Positions 16,041 through 24,149 of a DNA stretch of 64,000 bases are shown piece after piece. The translations under genes and the position numbers were made by a program. Position 1 is the first letter of the stretch; every line of letters begins with the position of its first letter. The DNA is from Myxococcales bacterium (GTDB lineage: Bacteria > Myxococcota > Polyangia > Nannocystales > Nannocystaceae): NCBI GenBank assembly GCA_016793465.1, contig JAEUJW010000039.1, positions 310,001 to 374,000 on the forward strand, given 5' to 3'. Below the pieces are notes generated by a model. The model did no database searches and was not told the origin of the DNA. It worked only from the letters and a program-made list of their open reading frames with translations.

Positions 16041-17162
16041 TCAGCGACAGGACTCGCTCAGGGCGGCCTGGACCTTGGGGGTGTTGCGGCGGGCGGCTTC
16101 GGTGCGGGCCTCGGCGGCGCGGCCGAGGGCGCAGAGGGCTCGCACGCGGACCTCGGCGCGCTGGTCGACGAGCTGGCTGTTCGGGTAGTCGCGGGCGTGT
16201 TGATCGAGGTAGGCGAGGGCCTGGTGGGGGTTGCGGGCGATCGACTTGCGGGCGGCGCCGAGCATCTCGAGCTCGACGATGACGGCGCCGGGGTCGCGGG
16301 TCCTCGCCAGCTGCTCGCGCTCGGCGAGCGCGGCGGCGCGGGCCGACGGGCGCGGGGCGGACCTGGCCTTCACGACCTTGCGCATGGGACCTGGCGCCGG
16401 AGACATGGCCGTGGGGACAGGTGGGAACAGGCGCAGCGTCGGCGCGGGGGCGTGCTGCGGCTCCTGCACGGCGACGACGCGCAGGGGGGCCGGGTGGCGG
16501 CGGGCGAGGCCGACGAGCAGCAGGACGGCGAGGCAGCCGAGGCCGACGATGGCGGCGGGGTGGCGCAGCAGCTCGCCGAGGTCGGGGCGCGCGGGGGCGA
16601 GGCGCGAGGCGAGCGCGGCGGCGTGGCGGGCCTGCCAGGCGTCGTCGTCGAGGAACGGCGCGAGGCTGGCCTCGAGGACAGGTCCGGGGCCGCCGTGGCG
16701 GGCGACCTCGGGGTCGGCGACGAACGCGGCGCGCAGCTCGAGGAGGGCGTCGCGCAGGGTGGCCGCGAGGGCGGGGTCGCGGAGCTCGGCGGCGAGGAGG
16801 TCGGGGCCGGTGCCGGTGAGCTCGGCGAGCACGAACACGGCGCGGGGCAGCGGGCCGGGGTGGTCGGCGAGGAAGCGGGCGAGCGCGTCGGCGGCGGGCG
16901 GGAGGCGCGGGGCGACCACGCGGCGGCGGGGCGGCGCGGCGGCGGGGCGGGCGGCGACGCGGAAGGCGAGGCGGCCGAGGGCGGCGCGTGACGGCGGAGC
17001 GGGCAGGTCGGCGGCGAGCAGGAAGGTGCGCAGCACGGCGCCGTCGAGCGCCTCGAGGTCGAGGCCGAGCCAGTAGAGGACGGCCCGCACGCGACCGGCG
17101 TGGCGGCGGTGCAGGAGGAGCACGTCGCGGCGGGGCAGCGTGGCGGATCGGCCGGGGGCCAT
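16041..17162 (-). CDS. Membrane protein with degenerate ECF-sigma-like N-terminus and TPR-like C-terminus
   Basis: The 373-residue protein has three parts. Residues 1-180 read like a decayed ECF sigma factor: GRVRAVLYWLGLDLEALDGAVLRTFLLAA follows the region-2 pattern, and LPRAVFVLAELTGTGPDLLAAEL followed by a TLRDALLELRAAF helix follows the region-4 pattern. The DNA-contacting residues, however, are not those of an active factor. A single membrane helix follows (IVGLGCLAVLLLVGLA, about 225-242), then a helical C-terminus (LEMLGAARKSIARNPHQALAYLDQHARDYP, AEVRVRALCALGRAAEARTEA) like the tails found on myxobacterial anti-sigma-type proteins. TACGAT ends 6 nt before the ATG. It is divergent from the three-gene operon that starts at 17295. 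The sigma relationship is my reading by eye. Confidence 0.6.
   Translation of the reverse strand: MAPGRSATLPRRDVLLLHRRHAGRVRAVLYWLGLDLEALDGAVLRTFLLAADLPAPPSRAALGRLAFRVAARPAAAPPRRRVVAPRLPPAADALARFLADHPGPLPRAVFVLAELTGTGPDLLAAELRDPALAATLRDALLELRAAFVADPEVARHGGPGPVLEASLAPFLDDDAWQARHAAALASRLAPARPDLGELLRHPAAIVGLGCLAVLLLVGLARRHPAPLRVVAVQEPQHAPAPTLRLFPPVPTAMSPAPGPMRKVVKARSAPRPSARAAALAEREQLARTRDPGAVIVELEMLGAARKSIARNPHQALAYLDQHARDYPNSQLVDQRAEVRVRALCALGRAAEARTEAARRNTPKVQAALSESCR
16405..16422. repeat. Palindrome copy (half) in the sigma-like gene
   Basis: ATGGCCGTGGGGACAGGT carries a clear right arm; GGGACCTGG lies 20 bp to its left. Together they encode the PPVPTAMSPAPGP linker just after the membrane helix. 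Confidence 0.5.
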
Positions 17163-17258
17163 GGGGCGATCGTATCGTACCGGCGGAGGGTCGCGAGCGC
17201 GAGATGCGGGCGTGACCGCGTCGAGGCGGGAGCGCCGGCGTCGAGGCGGAGCGCCGGC

Positions 17259-17287
17259 TTGTCGGCGGGCGGCCGGCGTGCGACAGT
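17259..17287 (+). promoter_or_regulatory. Promoter of the three-gene operon
   Basis: TTGTCG (17259-17264) and GACAGT (17282-17287) are 17 bp apart, and the -10 ends 7 nt before the ATG at 17295, again consistent with a leaderless transcript. Confidence 0.5.
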
Positions 17288-17294
17288 CGGCGTG

Positions 17295-18956
17295 ATGCCA
17301 CGCGCCGGCGGGTGCCTCGTGTTGTTCCTGGCTGCGAGCGGGTGCGGGGCGCACCTGCATCGACCGTTCGACGCGGCGACGGCCGAGCAGGCGGCGAGCG
17401 AGCTGAAGGACGCCAAGCTGACCGACGGGTTCGCGCCGGAGTTCGAACAGGCCGCCAAGATGCTCGAGGAGGAGCTGACGGTGGTCCGCGCGTGGGCGCA
17501 GCAGGGCCGCGACCGCGACCTGCTCGACGTGCTGTCGGCGACCGCGGCGGACGAGCACGATCCGGACACCGAGATCCTGCTGCACGAGAGCTGCCGCGGG
17601 CGCTTCAAGGGCGACGGCTGGACGCTGCTGTGCAGCAAGCTGGCGCGGCGGCTGGTGAGCGTCGGCGGGCTGACGCCGCCGGCCGCGGCGGCGCCCGAGC
17701 CGAAGCCGACGCGCGGACGCACGAGCACGTCGGCGGCCCCGGCCGCGCCCGACGCGTGGACGCTGCTGGCCGGCAAGCTGCGGGGCATGGCGCTGCAGTG
17801 GCGCGGCCCCAACTCGGACGAGGGGCGCATCGCCGGCGTGAGCACGGAGCTCAGCCTGCGCGCGCGCTCGCGGGACCCGTCGGGCACGATGGCGCGGGCG
17901 ATCGCCTCGCCGCGCTGTCCGGCGCGGCCGGCGGCCTCGCGCGACCCGGTGATCACCGACGTGACGGCCCGCCACGCGTCGGTGTGCGCGGCCCGGCGGG
18001 CCAACCTGCTGGCGCTGCAGTCGACCGTCGGCGGCGAGCTCGGAGCGCTGGCGAGTCGGGAGCTGCAGATCCACGACGCGCTGGCGGTCCACGACGAGGA
18101 GCTGGCCCGGCGCATCGCGGCGTACGACGAGGCGCGGCGCGCGTGCGTCGGCGATCCGACCGCGCGCGGGCCGTGCGAGGTGCCGCGCGTGCAGGCGACG
18201 TTCGCGGCGATCGGCGAGATCCCGCCGCCGAGGGCGCTGCAGGACGCCGGCTACGAGGCGCTGGCGCGCGAGGGGCGGGTGCTGCAGCTGGCGGCCCAGA
18301 TCGCGGCGCTCGACCAGCTGATCGAGGCGCGGCAGATCGACCGCAAGCAGCCGACGGACGTGGCGCCGAAGAGCGGCGACAGCACGCCGCTGGCGCTGGC
18401 GCTGCACCAGACGATCGACGGCATCGAGCGGGTCAAGCAGGTGGTCGACGCGTTCGAGCTGGCGGTGCTGGCGCTCATCCGCGAGACGCTGCGGGTCGAG
18501 CACGTGGCCCTGACGGCGGCGAGCGGGCACGCGGAGCGGCGGCGGCGGGTCGAGCTGGCCCGGCTGACGGCGCTGCTCGACGAGCTGGCGCTCACGGTCG
18601 AGGCGTTCGCGCGGCTGCAGCGGCTGGCGAGCAACGGCTGCAGCGAGCGCCCGCTGCTGCAGGCGCAGGCGAGCGAGCCGTGCCGCGACGACGCCACGCG
18701 GGTGCTGCAGGCGCTGAGCAACGCGTGGACGCTCGGGCGCGCGGCGCAGCGGCAGGCGCAGGTGCTCGAGCTGGCGGTGCGCCACGAGGCCAGCATCGAC
18801 CGCTCGCGCGCGGCCATGGCGATGCGCGAGGTCCACCTCGCGGCCGGGGTGGCCGAGCTGGTGCGCTTCAACAAGGGCGGGATCCAGCCGGAGCTGCTGG
18901 CGCTGCTCATCGTCAACGCGGTCGGCTTCGGCGTGGTCGCCGGGGGGGTGTACTGA
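17295..18956 (+). CDS. Large helical lipoprotein, operon gene 1
   Basis: The 553-residue protein starts with a signal peptide and lipobox (LAASGC). The remainder is almost entirely alpha-helical and Ala/Leu/Arg/Glu-rich, with heptad-like runs (EQAASELKDAKLTDGFAPEF, LQLAAQIAALDQLIEARQID, VELARLTALLDELALTVEAF). About ten cysteines (for example SPRCPARP, RACVGD, GPCEV, SNGCSERP, SEPCRDD) could form disulphides. The C-terminus ends in a hydrophobic helix (ALLIVNAVGFGVVAGGVY) that may re-enter the membrane. It is probably periplasmic and anchored in the outer membrane. No family recognised. The next gene starts 3 nt after the stop codon, so the two are co-translated. Confidence 0.75.
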   Translation: MPRAGGCLVLFLAASGCGAHLHRPFDAATAEQAASELKDAKLTDGFAPEFEQAAKMLEEELTVVRAWAQQGRDRDLLDVLSATAADEHDPDTEILLHESCRGRFKGDGWTLLCSKLARRLVSVGGLTPPAAAAPEPKPTRGRTSTSAAPAAPDAWTLLAGKLRGMALQWRGPNSDEGRIAGVSTELSLRARSRDPSGTMARAIASPRCPARPAASRDPVITDVTARHASVCAARRANLLALQSTVGGELGALASRELQIHDALAVHDEELARRIAAYDEARRACVGDPTARGPCEVPRVQATFAAIGEIPPPRALQDAGYEALAREGRVLQLAAQIAALDQLIEARQIDRKQPTDVAPKSGDSTPLALALHQTIDGIERVKQVVDAFELAVLALIRETLRVEHVALTAASGHAERRRRVELARLTALLDELALTVEAFARLQRLASNGCSERPLLQAQASEPCRDDATRVLQALSNAWTLGRAAQRQAQVLELAVRHEASIDRSRAAMAMREVHLAAGVAELVRFNKGGIQPELLALLIVNAVGFGVVAGGVY

Positions 18957-18972
18957 CCCATGGGACAGGTCA
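18954..18972. repeat. Degenerate palindrome spanning stop and start codons
   Basis: TGACC-CATGGGACA-GGTCA has palindromic ends. Its left end is the TGA of gene 1 and its centre contains the ATG of gene 2. Confidence 0.45.
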
Positions 18973-19745
18973 CCGGGACCTCGGGGATGATCGTCGGGCT
19001 GCTGCTGGCGTCCGGCTGCGCGACCCAGGCGATGCGCGAGCAGGCCGCGGCGCTGGCCTCGGCGGGCGAGCAGCTCGAGCGCGAGACGGCGGCGTTCGCC
19101 TCGGCGCGCACGGGCGTGGTGCAGGTGCGCCAGCGCAGCCTGGTCGAGCAGAAGCGGGCGGTGGCCGAGACGGGCCAGCAGAACGCGGCGACGCTGGCCC
19201 AGTGGCGGGTGGCCGAGACCGACGACCGGGCCCGGCGGCTGGCGCTGTTCGACAAGCTCCGCGACGCCAGCGAGGCGATGTACGAGGTCCGCGACGACAG
19301 CGTGGTGTGGGAGGAGTCGGTGCTGGCGGCGCGCACGGCCCTGGCGATCGACCGCGCGGCGCTGCACCGCTTCGTGCTGCAGCTGGTGCGGCTGTCGCGG
19401 CCGCAGCGGTTCATGCAGGGCGTGAAGTTCTACGTCGAGTACGGCGGGCAGGTGGCGGCGAAGGTCGACGAGGGGCTGCAGGAGGTGCTCGCGGGCATGG
19501 AGGCGGCGGAGGAGGACAGCGGCTCGGGCGCGGGCGGCGGCTCGGGGCCGACGCCGGGCACGCCGGGCACGCCGCCCGGGCCGGACACGATCGGGCCGTC
19601 GCCGCAGCCGCGGGATCCGGGCAACCCGACCGGCGTCAAGCCGGCCGATCCGCGCGACCCGAGGCCGACCCCGGACACGCCGGGCACGATCAAGTCGGGG
19701 CAGGGGCGGGTCGATCCGCTCACCGACGGGGGACGCGGACGCTGA
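18960..19745 (+). CDS. Helical lipoprotein with Pro/Gly/Thr-rich tail, operon gene 2
   Basis: The 261-residue protein has a signal peptide with lipobox (LLLASGC) and then a long coiled-coil-like domain (REQAAALASAGEQLERETAAF, QRSLVEQKRAVAETGQQNAAT, RARRLALFDKLRDASEAMYEV). The last ~80 residues are a Pro/Gly/Asp/Thr-rich tail with TPGTPGTPPGPD and DPRDPRPTPDTPGT repeats, of the kind that spans peptidoglycan. The start ATG lies inside a repeat remnant immediately after the previous stop. Its size and helical design match gene 1, so the two may form one envelope complex. No family recognised. Confidence 0.7.
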   Translation: MGQVTGTSGMIVGLLLASGCATQAMREQAAALASAGEQLERETAAFASARTGVVQVRQRSLVEQKRAVAETGQQNAATLAQWRVAETDDRARRLALFDKLRDASEAMYEVRDDSVVWEESVLAARTALAIDRAALHRFVLQLVRLSRPQRFMQGVKFYVEYGGQVAAKVDEGLQEVLAGMEAAEEDSGSGAGGGSGPTPGTPGTPPGPDTIGPSPQPRDPGNPTGVKPADPRDPRPTPDTPGTIKSGQGRVDPLTDGGRGR

Positions 19746-19766
19746 GGTTCGGGGAGGAGGAGGGCG

Positions 19767-20180
19767 ATGGGCCGAGCAGGAAAGCGAGCGAACGTGAAGA
19801 AGGCGACGATCAACCTCAAGCCGGACGCGCTGGCCTCGATCAGCGACGCCTTCGCGACCCTGGGCGGCGCGGCGGCGATGCTGCGCGAGCGCCTGGCGGC
19901 CATCGACGCGCTCGAGCACCCGACCCGCTGGGCCGGCGTGAACGACCAGATCCGGGCCATCGAGGAGCGCCTGACCGGGCTGCGCGACGAGCAGCAGCGG
20001 GTCGCGCTGGCCCGCGCGGAGCTGCGGGTGCTCGGCGAGTCCGAGCTCGCGGCGCTGCGCGAGGCGACCACCCGGCTGGCGCAGCTGGTCCAGGCGGCGG
20101 CGACGGTGTCGGCGGTGGCCGAGGCGGTCGGCGGGCTGGTCGCGGCGACCAGCACCGCGATCACGCGGCTGCGCGGGTGA
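19767..20180 (+). CDS. Small coiled-coil cytoplasmic protein, operon gene 3
   Basis: The 137-residue protein has no signal peptide, a basic N-terminus (GRAGKRANVKKATINLKPDA) and two long amphipathic helices (DQIRAIEERLTGLRDEQQRVALARAELRVL and ALREATTRLAQLVQAAATV). The C-terminal third is Ala/Val/Gly-rich and might insert into a membrane. It is 21 bp downstream of gene 2, with a GGAGGAGG sequence before the ATG acting as SD, so it belongs to the same operon. The mix of two lipoproteins and one cytoplasmic coiled-coil protein suggests an envelope-associated assembly, but no function can be named. Confidence 0.6.
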   Translation: MGRAGKRANVKKATINLKPDALASISDAFATLGGAAAMLRERLAAIDALEHPTRWAGVNDQIRAIEERLTGLRDEQQRVALARAELRVLGESELAALREATTRLAQLVQAAATVSAVAEAVGGLVAATSTAITRLRG

Positions 20181-20188
20181 GCCCTTGA

Positions 20189-20206
20189 CCTGTCCTTCGG
20201 GACAGG
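20189..20206. repeat. Perfect palindrome with TTCG loop in a convergent gap
   Basis: CCTGTCC-TTCG-GGACAGG sits in the 27 bp between convergent stop codons. As plus-strand RNA it is a 7-bp stem closed by C(UUCG)G, the most stable tetraloop class. Its right flank ATCA contains the stop codon of the minus-strand gene. Confidence 0.85.
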
Positions 20207-20207
20207 A

Positions 20208-22127
20208 TCAGGGCAGGCGGCACACGTAGGGGCGGGCCTGGTCGCAGGGCAGGTCGTTCCACTTGCCGCCGCCCCAGGGGATGAAGTTGGCGCAGTCCTC
20301 GTTGCCGGCGTTGTTGGGCTCGCCGTCGGCCCAGGCCATGAAGTTGACCGGGCTGCCGTCGGACCACACGAAGGTGCCCTCGTTGGCGACGTCGTTGAAG
20401 CCGTGCCACCAGTCGGAGCCCTGGATGGCGAAGGCCTCGGTGCTGACGAAGTTCTGCATGGTCTGGTTGTGGATCGAGATCAGGTGGCCGCCCTGGTCGA
20501 CGCAGTCGGCCTCGGCCTCGGCCCAGGGGCGGGCGCCGAAGCAGAACGCGGCCTTGCCGTTGTTGGGCGCCGGCAGGTTCTTGACGATGCACTGCGGGCA
20601 CTGGGGGCTATTGTCCCAGACGCCGTCGCAGTTGTCGTCGTCGAGGTCGCAGACCTCGGCGGCGCCGGGGTGGATCTTGTCGTCGCCGTCGTTGCAGTCC
20701 TCGCCGCAGCCGCTGTAGCCGTCGCCGTCGCCGTCGACGCTCGCCGGGTCGGCGCAGACCAGGGCGTCGAGCACGTTCTGGCCGCGGCCGAGCAGGAAGG
20801 CGATGTTGGCGGCGACGGTGCCGTCGACGCCGTTCATGTCGGTCTCCTTGCGCGGGTCGGCCTCGACGGCGTCGCGGATGGCGTCGGCGAGGGTCTGGGC
20901 CTCGGCGGCGAGCTGCAGGGCGTCGACGCGGGCGACCACCTGTTCGAACTTCTCGGCGAGCATGAGGCGGCACTCGAGGCTGGCGGCGCACATCTGCGAG
21001 AGGCGGCCCTGGCCGCCGAACGGGTCGAGGTTGTCGACCATGACCTGGTCGACGCCCCAGGGCATCCAGTGCCAGCGGTCGTCGGCGGGGTCGCGGTAGA
21101 CGTAGAAGTTGTTGCGCGTCCAGGCGTAGCCGTCCCAGTGGCCGAGGTAGATCTCGGTGGCGGCCACGGTGAGGTAGTTGTCGAGGTCGATCCACTGCCC
21201 GGCCTCGGCCACGAAGTCGGCGGGGTCGGCGATGCCGTCGAGGTTCTGCGCCAGCTCCTTCAGGTCGAGGAAGTCGATGTTGTCGCCGTTGTCCTGGTCG
21301 AAGGTGCTGATCAGGTCGGCGAACACGTCGCTGCCGTAGGCGCCCTCGTAGAGGTTGCCGCCGGCGTCGCCGAACCAGTGCTCGAGGTACTCCTCGTTGT
21401 CGACGGACTCGACGAGGGTGTAGACGCCGTAGGGCTCGCCGTTGACGGTCACGACCGCGTGCCCGGCGCGCGGGGCGGCCACGCCGCCCTCGCGGAACAG
21501 CTCGTAGGCCAGCTGCTCGCGCTGCTGGCTGGGGTCCTGGACCATGTTGTTGACGGCGAGCTTCTCGAGGCCGAGGAGCTTCTGCTTGTCGACGTAGCGG
21601 TCGAAGTTGAGGAGGAAGGCGGCCTTCTGATCGAGGGTGCGCAGCGAGCCGTAGTTGCCCTTCAGGCGCACGGCGATCATCGACAGGTGGTGGACCTCGC
21701 CGTCGATGGTGGCGGTCAGGTCGCCGGGCACGTAGAGCTTGGGGTCGTCGTCGAGGGAGGCGATCGAGTCGGGGCTGAGGGTGATGTCGAAGGTCGCGAG
21801 CTTGCCGCGCTGCCACATGGCGGCCGACTCCTCGGCGGGATCGACCCCGCCGGTGGTCTCGTCGGTGGTGCCGCCGGTCGACTCGCCGCCGGTGGTCGGA
21901 TCGGGCGCGGTGGTGGTGACGGGCGGGTCGCCGGACGTCGTGGTGCCGGCGGGCGGGACGTCGCCGCTCGTGCCGGTGGGGGCCTCGCCCGTGGTCGGCG
22001 CGCCCGAGGTCCCGCCGGCGCCGCTGCCGGTGTCGGTGGTCGGGTCCGCGGTGTCGTCGCCGCAGGCGGCTGTCCCGAGGGTCAGAGCGAACAGGACAGG
22101 CGCGGAGCAGCGACAGCGTAAGGCCAC
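20208..22127 (-). CDS. Lipoprotein with CotH-type domain, MopE metal motif and C-type lectin domain
   Basis: This is a 639-residue exported protein. The signal peptide ends in lipobox GTAAC and is followed by a Thr/Gly linker. A CotH-like domain spans about 105-425 (IAVRLKGNYGSLRTLDQKAAF, EKLAVNNMVQDPSQQREQLAYELF, GVYTLVESVDNEEYL, NNFYVYRD, WHWMPWGVDQV). A MopE/putative-metal-binding motif follows (VDGDGDGYSGCGEDCNDGDD with EVCDLDDDNCDG), and then a C-type lectin domain that ends the protein and keeps EPN and WND-type calcium/sugar motifs (GEPNNAGNEDC, GKWNDLPCDQARPYVC). CotH proteins are atypical protein kinases in spore formers; activity here is untested. The GTG start is supported by a near-ideal promoter 6 nt upstream. 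Confidence 0.85.
   Translation of the reverse strand: MALRCRCSAPVLFALTLGTAACGDDTADPTTDTGSGAGGTSGAPTTGEAPTGTSGDVPPAGTTTSGDPPVTTTAPDPTTGGESTGGTTDETTGGVDPAEESAAMWQRGKLATFDITLSPDSIASLDDDPKLYVPGDLTATIDGEVHHLSMIAVRLKGNYGSLRTLDQKAAFLLNFDRYVDKQKLLGLEKLAVNNMVQDPSQQREQLAYELFREGGVAAPRAGHAVVTVNGEPYGVYTLVESVDNEEYLEHWFGDAGGNLYEGAYGSDVFADLISTFDQDNGDNIDFLDLKELAQNLDGIADPADFVAEAGQWIDLDNYLTVAATEIYLGHWDGYAWTRNNFYVYRDPADDRWHWMPWGVDQVMVDNLDPFGGQGRLSQMCAASLECRLMLAEKFEQVVARVDALQLAAEAQTLADAIRDAVEADPRKETDMNGVDGTVAANIAFLLGRGQNVLDALVCADPASVDGDGDGYSGCGEDCNDGDDKIHPGAAEVCDLDDDNCDGVWDNSPQCPQCIVKNLPAPNNGKAAFCFGARPWAEAEADCVDQGGHLISIHNQTMQNFVSTEAFAIQGSDWWHGFNDVANEGTFVWSDGSPVNFMAWADGEPNNAGNEDCANFIPWGGGKWNDLPCDQARPYVCRLP
22070..22085. 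repeat. Palindrome copy in the CotH signal peptide
   Basis: CTGTCC-CGAG-GGTCAG (one mismatch) encodes, on the minus strand, the LTLGTA part of the signal peptide just before the lipid-modified Cys. Confidence 0.6.
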
Positions 22128-22133
22128 AGGCCG

Positions 22134-22162
22134 ACTACAGCCAAGTGACAGCGGTGTGTCAA
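22134..22162 (-). promoter_or_regulatory. Near-consensus promoter of the CotH-lectin gene
   Basis: On the minus strand a perfect TTGACA (22162-22157) is followed after 17 bp by TGTAGT (22139-22134), which ends 6 nt before the GTG start. The start codon is thus at the expected transcription start point. Confidence 0.75.
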
Positions 22163-22199
22163 GGAGCGTGCAAGCGCGCGAACACGCTCGACGGGGCGC

Positions 22200-24146
22200 T
22201 CACCGGTCTTCACGCTTGCCGGCGATCGCGGCGAGGGCGGCGTAGAGCGCGGCGCGGTGGGCCTGGGCGTGGCGGACCGTGGCGGCGTGCAGCTCGCGGA
22301 CCGCGGCGGACGCGGGTCCGTCGGCCGCGGCGGACAGGGCATGATCGACGTCGGCGTTGAAGGCGATCCGGGTGGTCAGCAGCAGCTCGTCGCCGACGGC
22401 GGTGCGGACAGTGACGGGGACGTCGCCGCCGAACACGCGGGTGATGTCGGCGGCGAGGTCGTCGGCGGGCGAGAAGTTCTTGTAGGGGGCGGTGGCCGTC
22501 GCGGGCGTGGCGGCGGCCGCGGGTTGGCTGGCGGGGGCGGACGCGACGGGCGTGGGCTCGGCGGGCGCGGGCTCGGCGGGCGCGGGACGGGCCGGTTCGG
22601 CGGCGACGGCGGCGGTGCGCACGACGATCGGATCGAGGCCGCCGCGCTTGACGGCGCCGCCGGCGGGGGCGGCGTGGACGCGGACGGCGGGGTCGCCGGT
22701 GATCGCGTAGCTGCGGGCGTCGTTGTTGGCGGTCCACATGTCGGCGAGGGTCAGCGGGTCGTACTCCTGGCCGTAGCTGATGTTCTCGAGCTCGACGCCG
22801 AGGTCCGAGGCGAGCTCGGCGTAGCGCTGGTTGAAGTACTCGAGGGCGGCGCCGATCGGGTAGCCTTCGAGCAGGTTGGCGAGGGTGCTGACGAACACGC
22901 CGATCTGCTTGGCCGAGCCGGTGCGGCCGCCGGTGCCGGGCCACAGGAAGCTGCAGCCCCAGGCGCGCTCGACGTGGCCGATCGCCGCGAGCGCGCCGCC
23001 GCGGGGCAGGCCGAGCAGGCGCTGGTGGAGCGCCGACTGGAACGGCGCGTCGGCGATGGCCTCGCGCTCGGTGGCGCCGGTGCGCTGGCCGTAGTCGTTG
23101 TACCGCGGGGTGCCGGCGCCGTAGCAGGCGAAGTTGAAGACGATGAGACCGTGCGGGCTGGCGCTGCTGGCGAGGTCGTCGGCGGAGAAGAAGAAGTCGT
23201 CGGGGAAGGGCTTTCGCCACTGCCGCGGGCCGGGCCAGTCGCCGCACACGAGGGCGCCCTGGTGGCGGCGCTGCAGCGGGTCGCCCTTCGGCAGGCCGAG
23301 GCCGTGGCTGCCGGTGAACAGCACGGCGGGGGTGTCGTCGCCGTGGAGCAGGCCGGACAGCGTGGCCTTGGTGGCGTTCGCGGGCTCGATCTTGCGGAAG
23401 TTCCAGTCGGGCGCGAGCGGCCGCAGGCTGTCGACGAGCGGGTCGATGAGCAGCGTCGAGCTGAGCTGGGTGGCGGCGTCGTCGGGGTTGGCGACGGCGA
23501 AGGTCGCGACCTCGCGGGCGAGCTTGATCTCGCCGGTCTCGGCGGCGACGACGCTGCGAGCGTAGGTGGCGTACTCGTCGACGGTCTCGAAGTGGATGCG
23601 GCCGACGGCGTACTGCACGTCGAGCTGGTACTGCACGATGTAGGGAATCTCCTCGGGGCTGGCGACGATGAGGATGTAGTAGGGGACGTTCTTCGGATCC
23701 GCGGGGCCGGGTCCGGCGCCGTGGCGGGCCAGCCAGCTGCGCTTGCTGTCGGTCGGGCGGAACGGGCCCTTGCCGGGGCCCTGGTAGAGGCGATAGTTGG
23801 CGCCGGCCTCGCGCTGGCGGTGGTCGAGCAGCGGCTTCAGGGCGTCGAGCACGGCCTGCTGGCGCTCGGCGGCGGCGGTGCCGGGCTCGACGAACGGGAA
23901 CAGGGCGCACCAGCCGGACTGCTCGATGCTGCAGGGGTCGATGCCGGCGATCGGGCCGAGCGTGACCTCGGTGTTGGCGCGGGCGGCGAGGTCGGCGGCG
24001 TGCTTCTTGCTCTCGTCGTCGGGCTTGCCGGTGATCTGTGCGGTGAGGGCCGCGGCGATGTCCTCGGCGGTCTGCTCGGCGAACAGGTAGCGGCCGGTGC
24101 GAGGGTCGAGGCCGTTGAAGGTCAGCGGTGTGCGGTGGTCGTCCAT
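22200..24146 (-). CDS. Caspase-fold (C25/gingipain-like) peptidase candidate
   Basis: The 648-residue protein lacks a signal peptide. A central domain has the clan-CD dyad pattern: a strand ending in VLFTGSHGLG (His281) and one ending in VFNFACYGAGTP (Cys341), followed by GGALAAIGHVERAWGCSF, which resembles the region after the catalytic Cys in C25 and CHAT proteases. Upstream, YYILIVASPEEIPYIVQYQL and YAVGRIHFETVDEYATYA also fit the C25 layout. A Pro/Ala linker (about 530-575) and a helical C-terminal domain follow. It is directly downstream (3 nt) of a 154-residue gene, so the two form one operon. Possible roles are a self/other-triggered peptidase or a maturation protease; the trigger and substrate are unknown. 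Confidence 0.7.
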   Translation of the reverse strand: MDDHRTPLTFNGLDPRTGRYLFAEQTAEDIAAALTAQITGKPDDESKKHAADLAARANTEVTLGPIAGIDPCSIEQSGWCALFPFVEPGTAAAERQQAVLDALKPLLDHRQREAGANYRLYQGPGKGPFRPTDSKRSWLARHGAGPGPADPKNVPYYILIVASPEEIPYIVQYQLDVQYAVGRIHFETVDEYATYARSVVAAETGEIKLAREVATFAVANPDDAATQLSSTLLIDPLVDSLRPLAPDWNFRKIEPANATKATLSGLLHGDDTPAVLFTGSHGLGLPKGDPLQRRHQGALVCGDWPGPRQWRKPFPDDFFFSADDLASSASPHGLIVFNFACYGAGTPRYNDYGQRTGATEREAIADAPFQSALHQRLLGLPRGGALAAIGHVERAWGCSFLWPGTGGRTGSAKQIGVFVSTLANLLEGYPIGAALEYFNQRYAELASDLGVELENISYGQEYDPLTLADMWTANNDARSYAITGDPAVRVHAAPAGGAVKRGGLDPIVVRTAAVAAEPARPAPAEPAPAEPTPVASAPASQPAAAATPATATAPYKNFSPADDLAADITRVFGGDVPVTVRTAVGDELLLTTRIAFNADVDHALSAAADGPASAAVRELHAATVRHAQAHRAALYAALAAIAGKREDR

Positions 24147-24149
24147 CGA

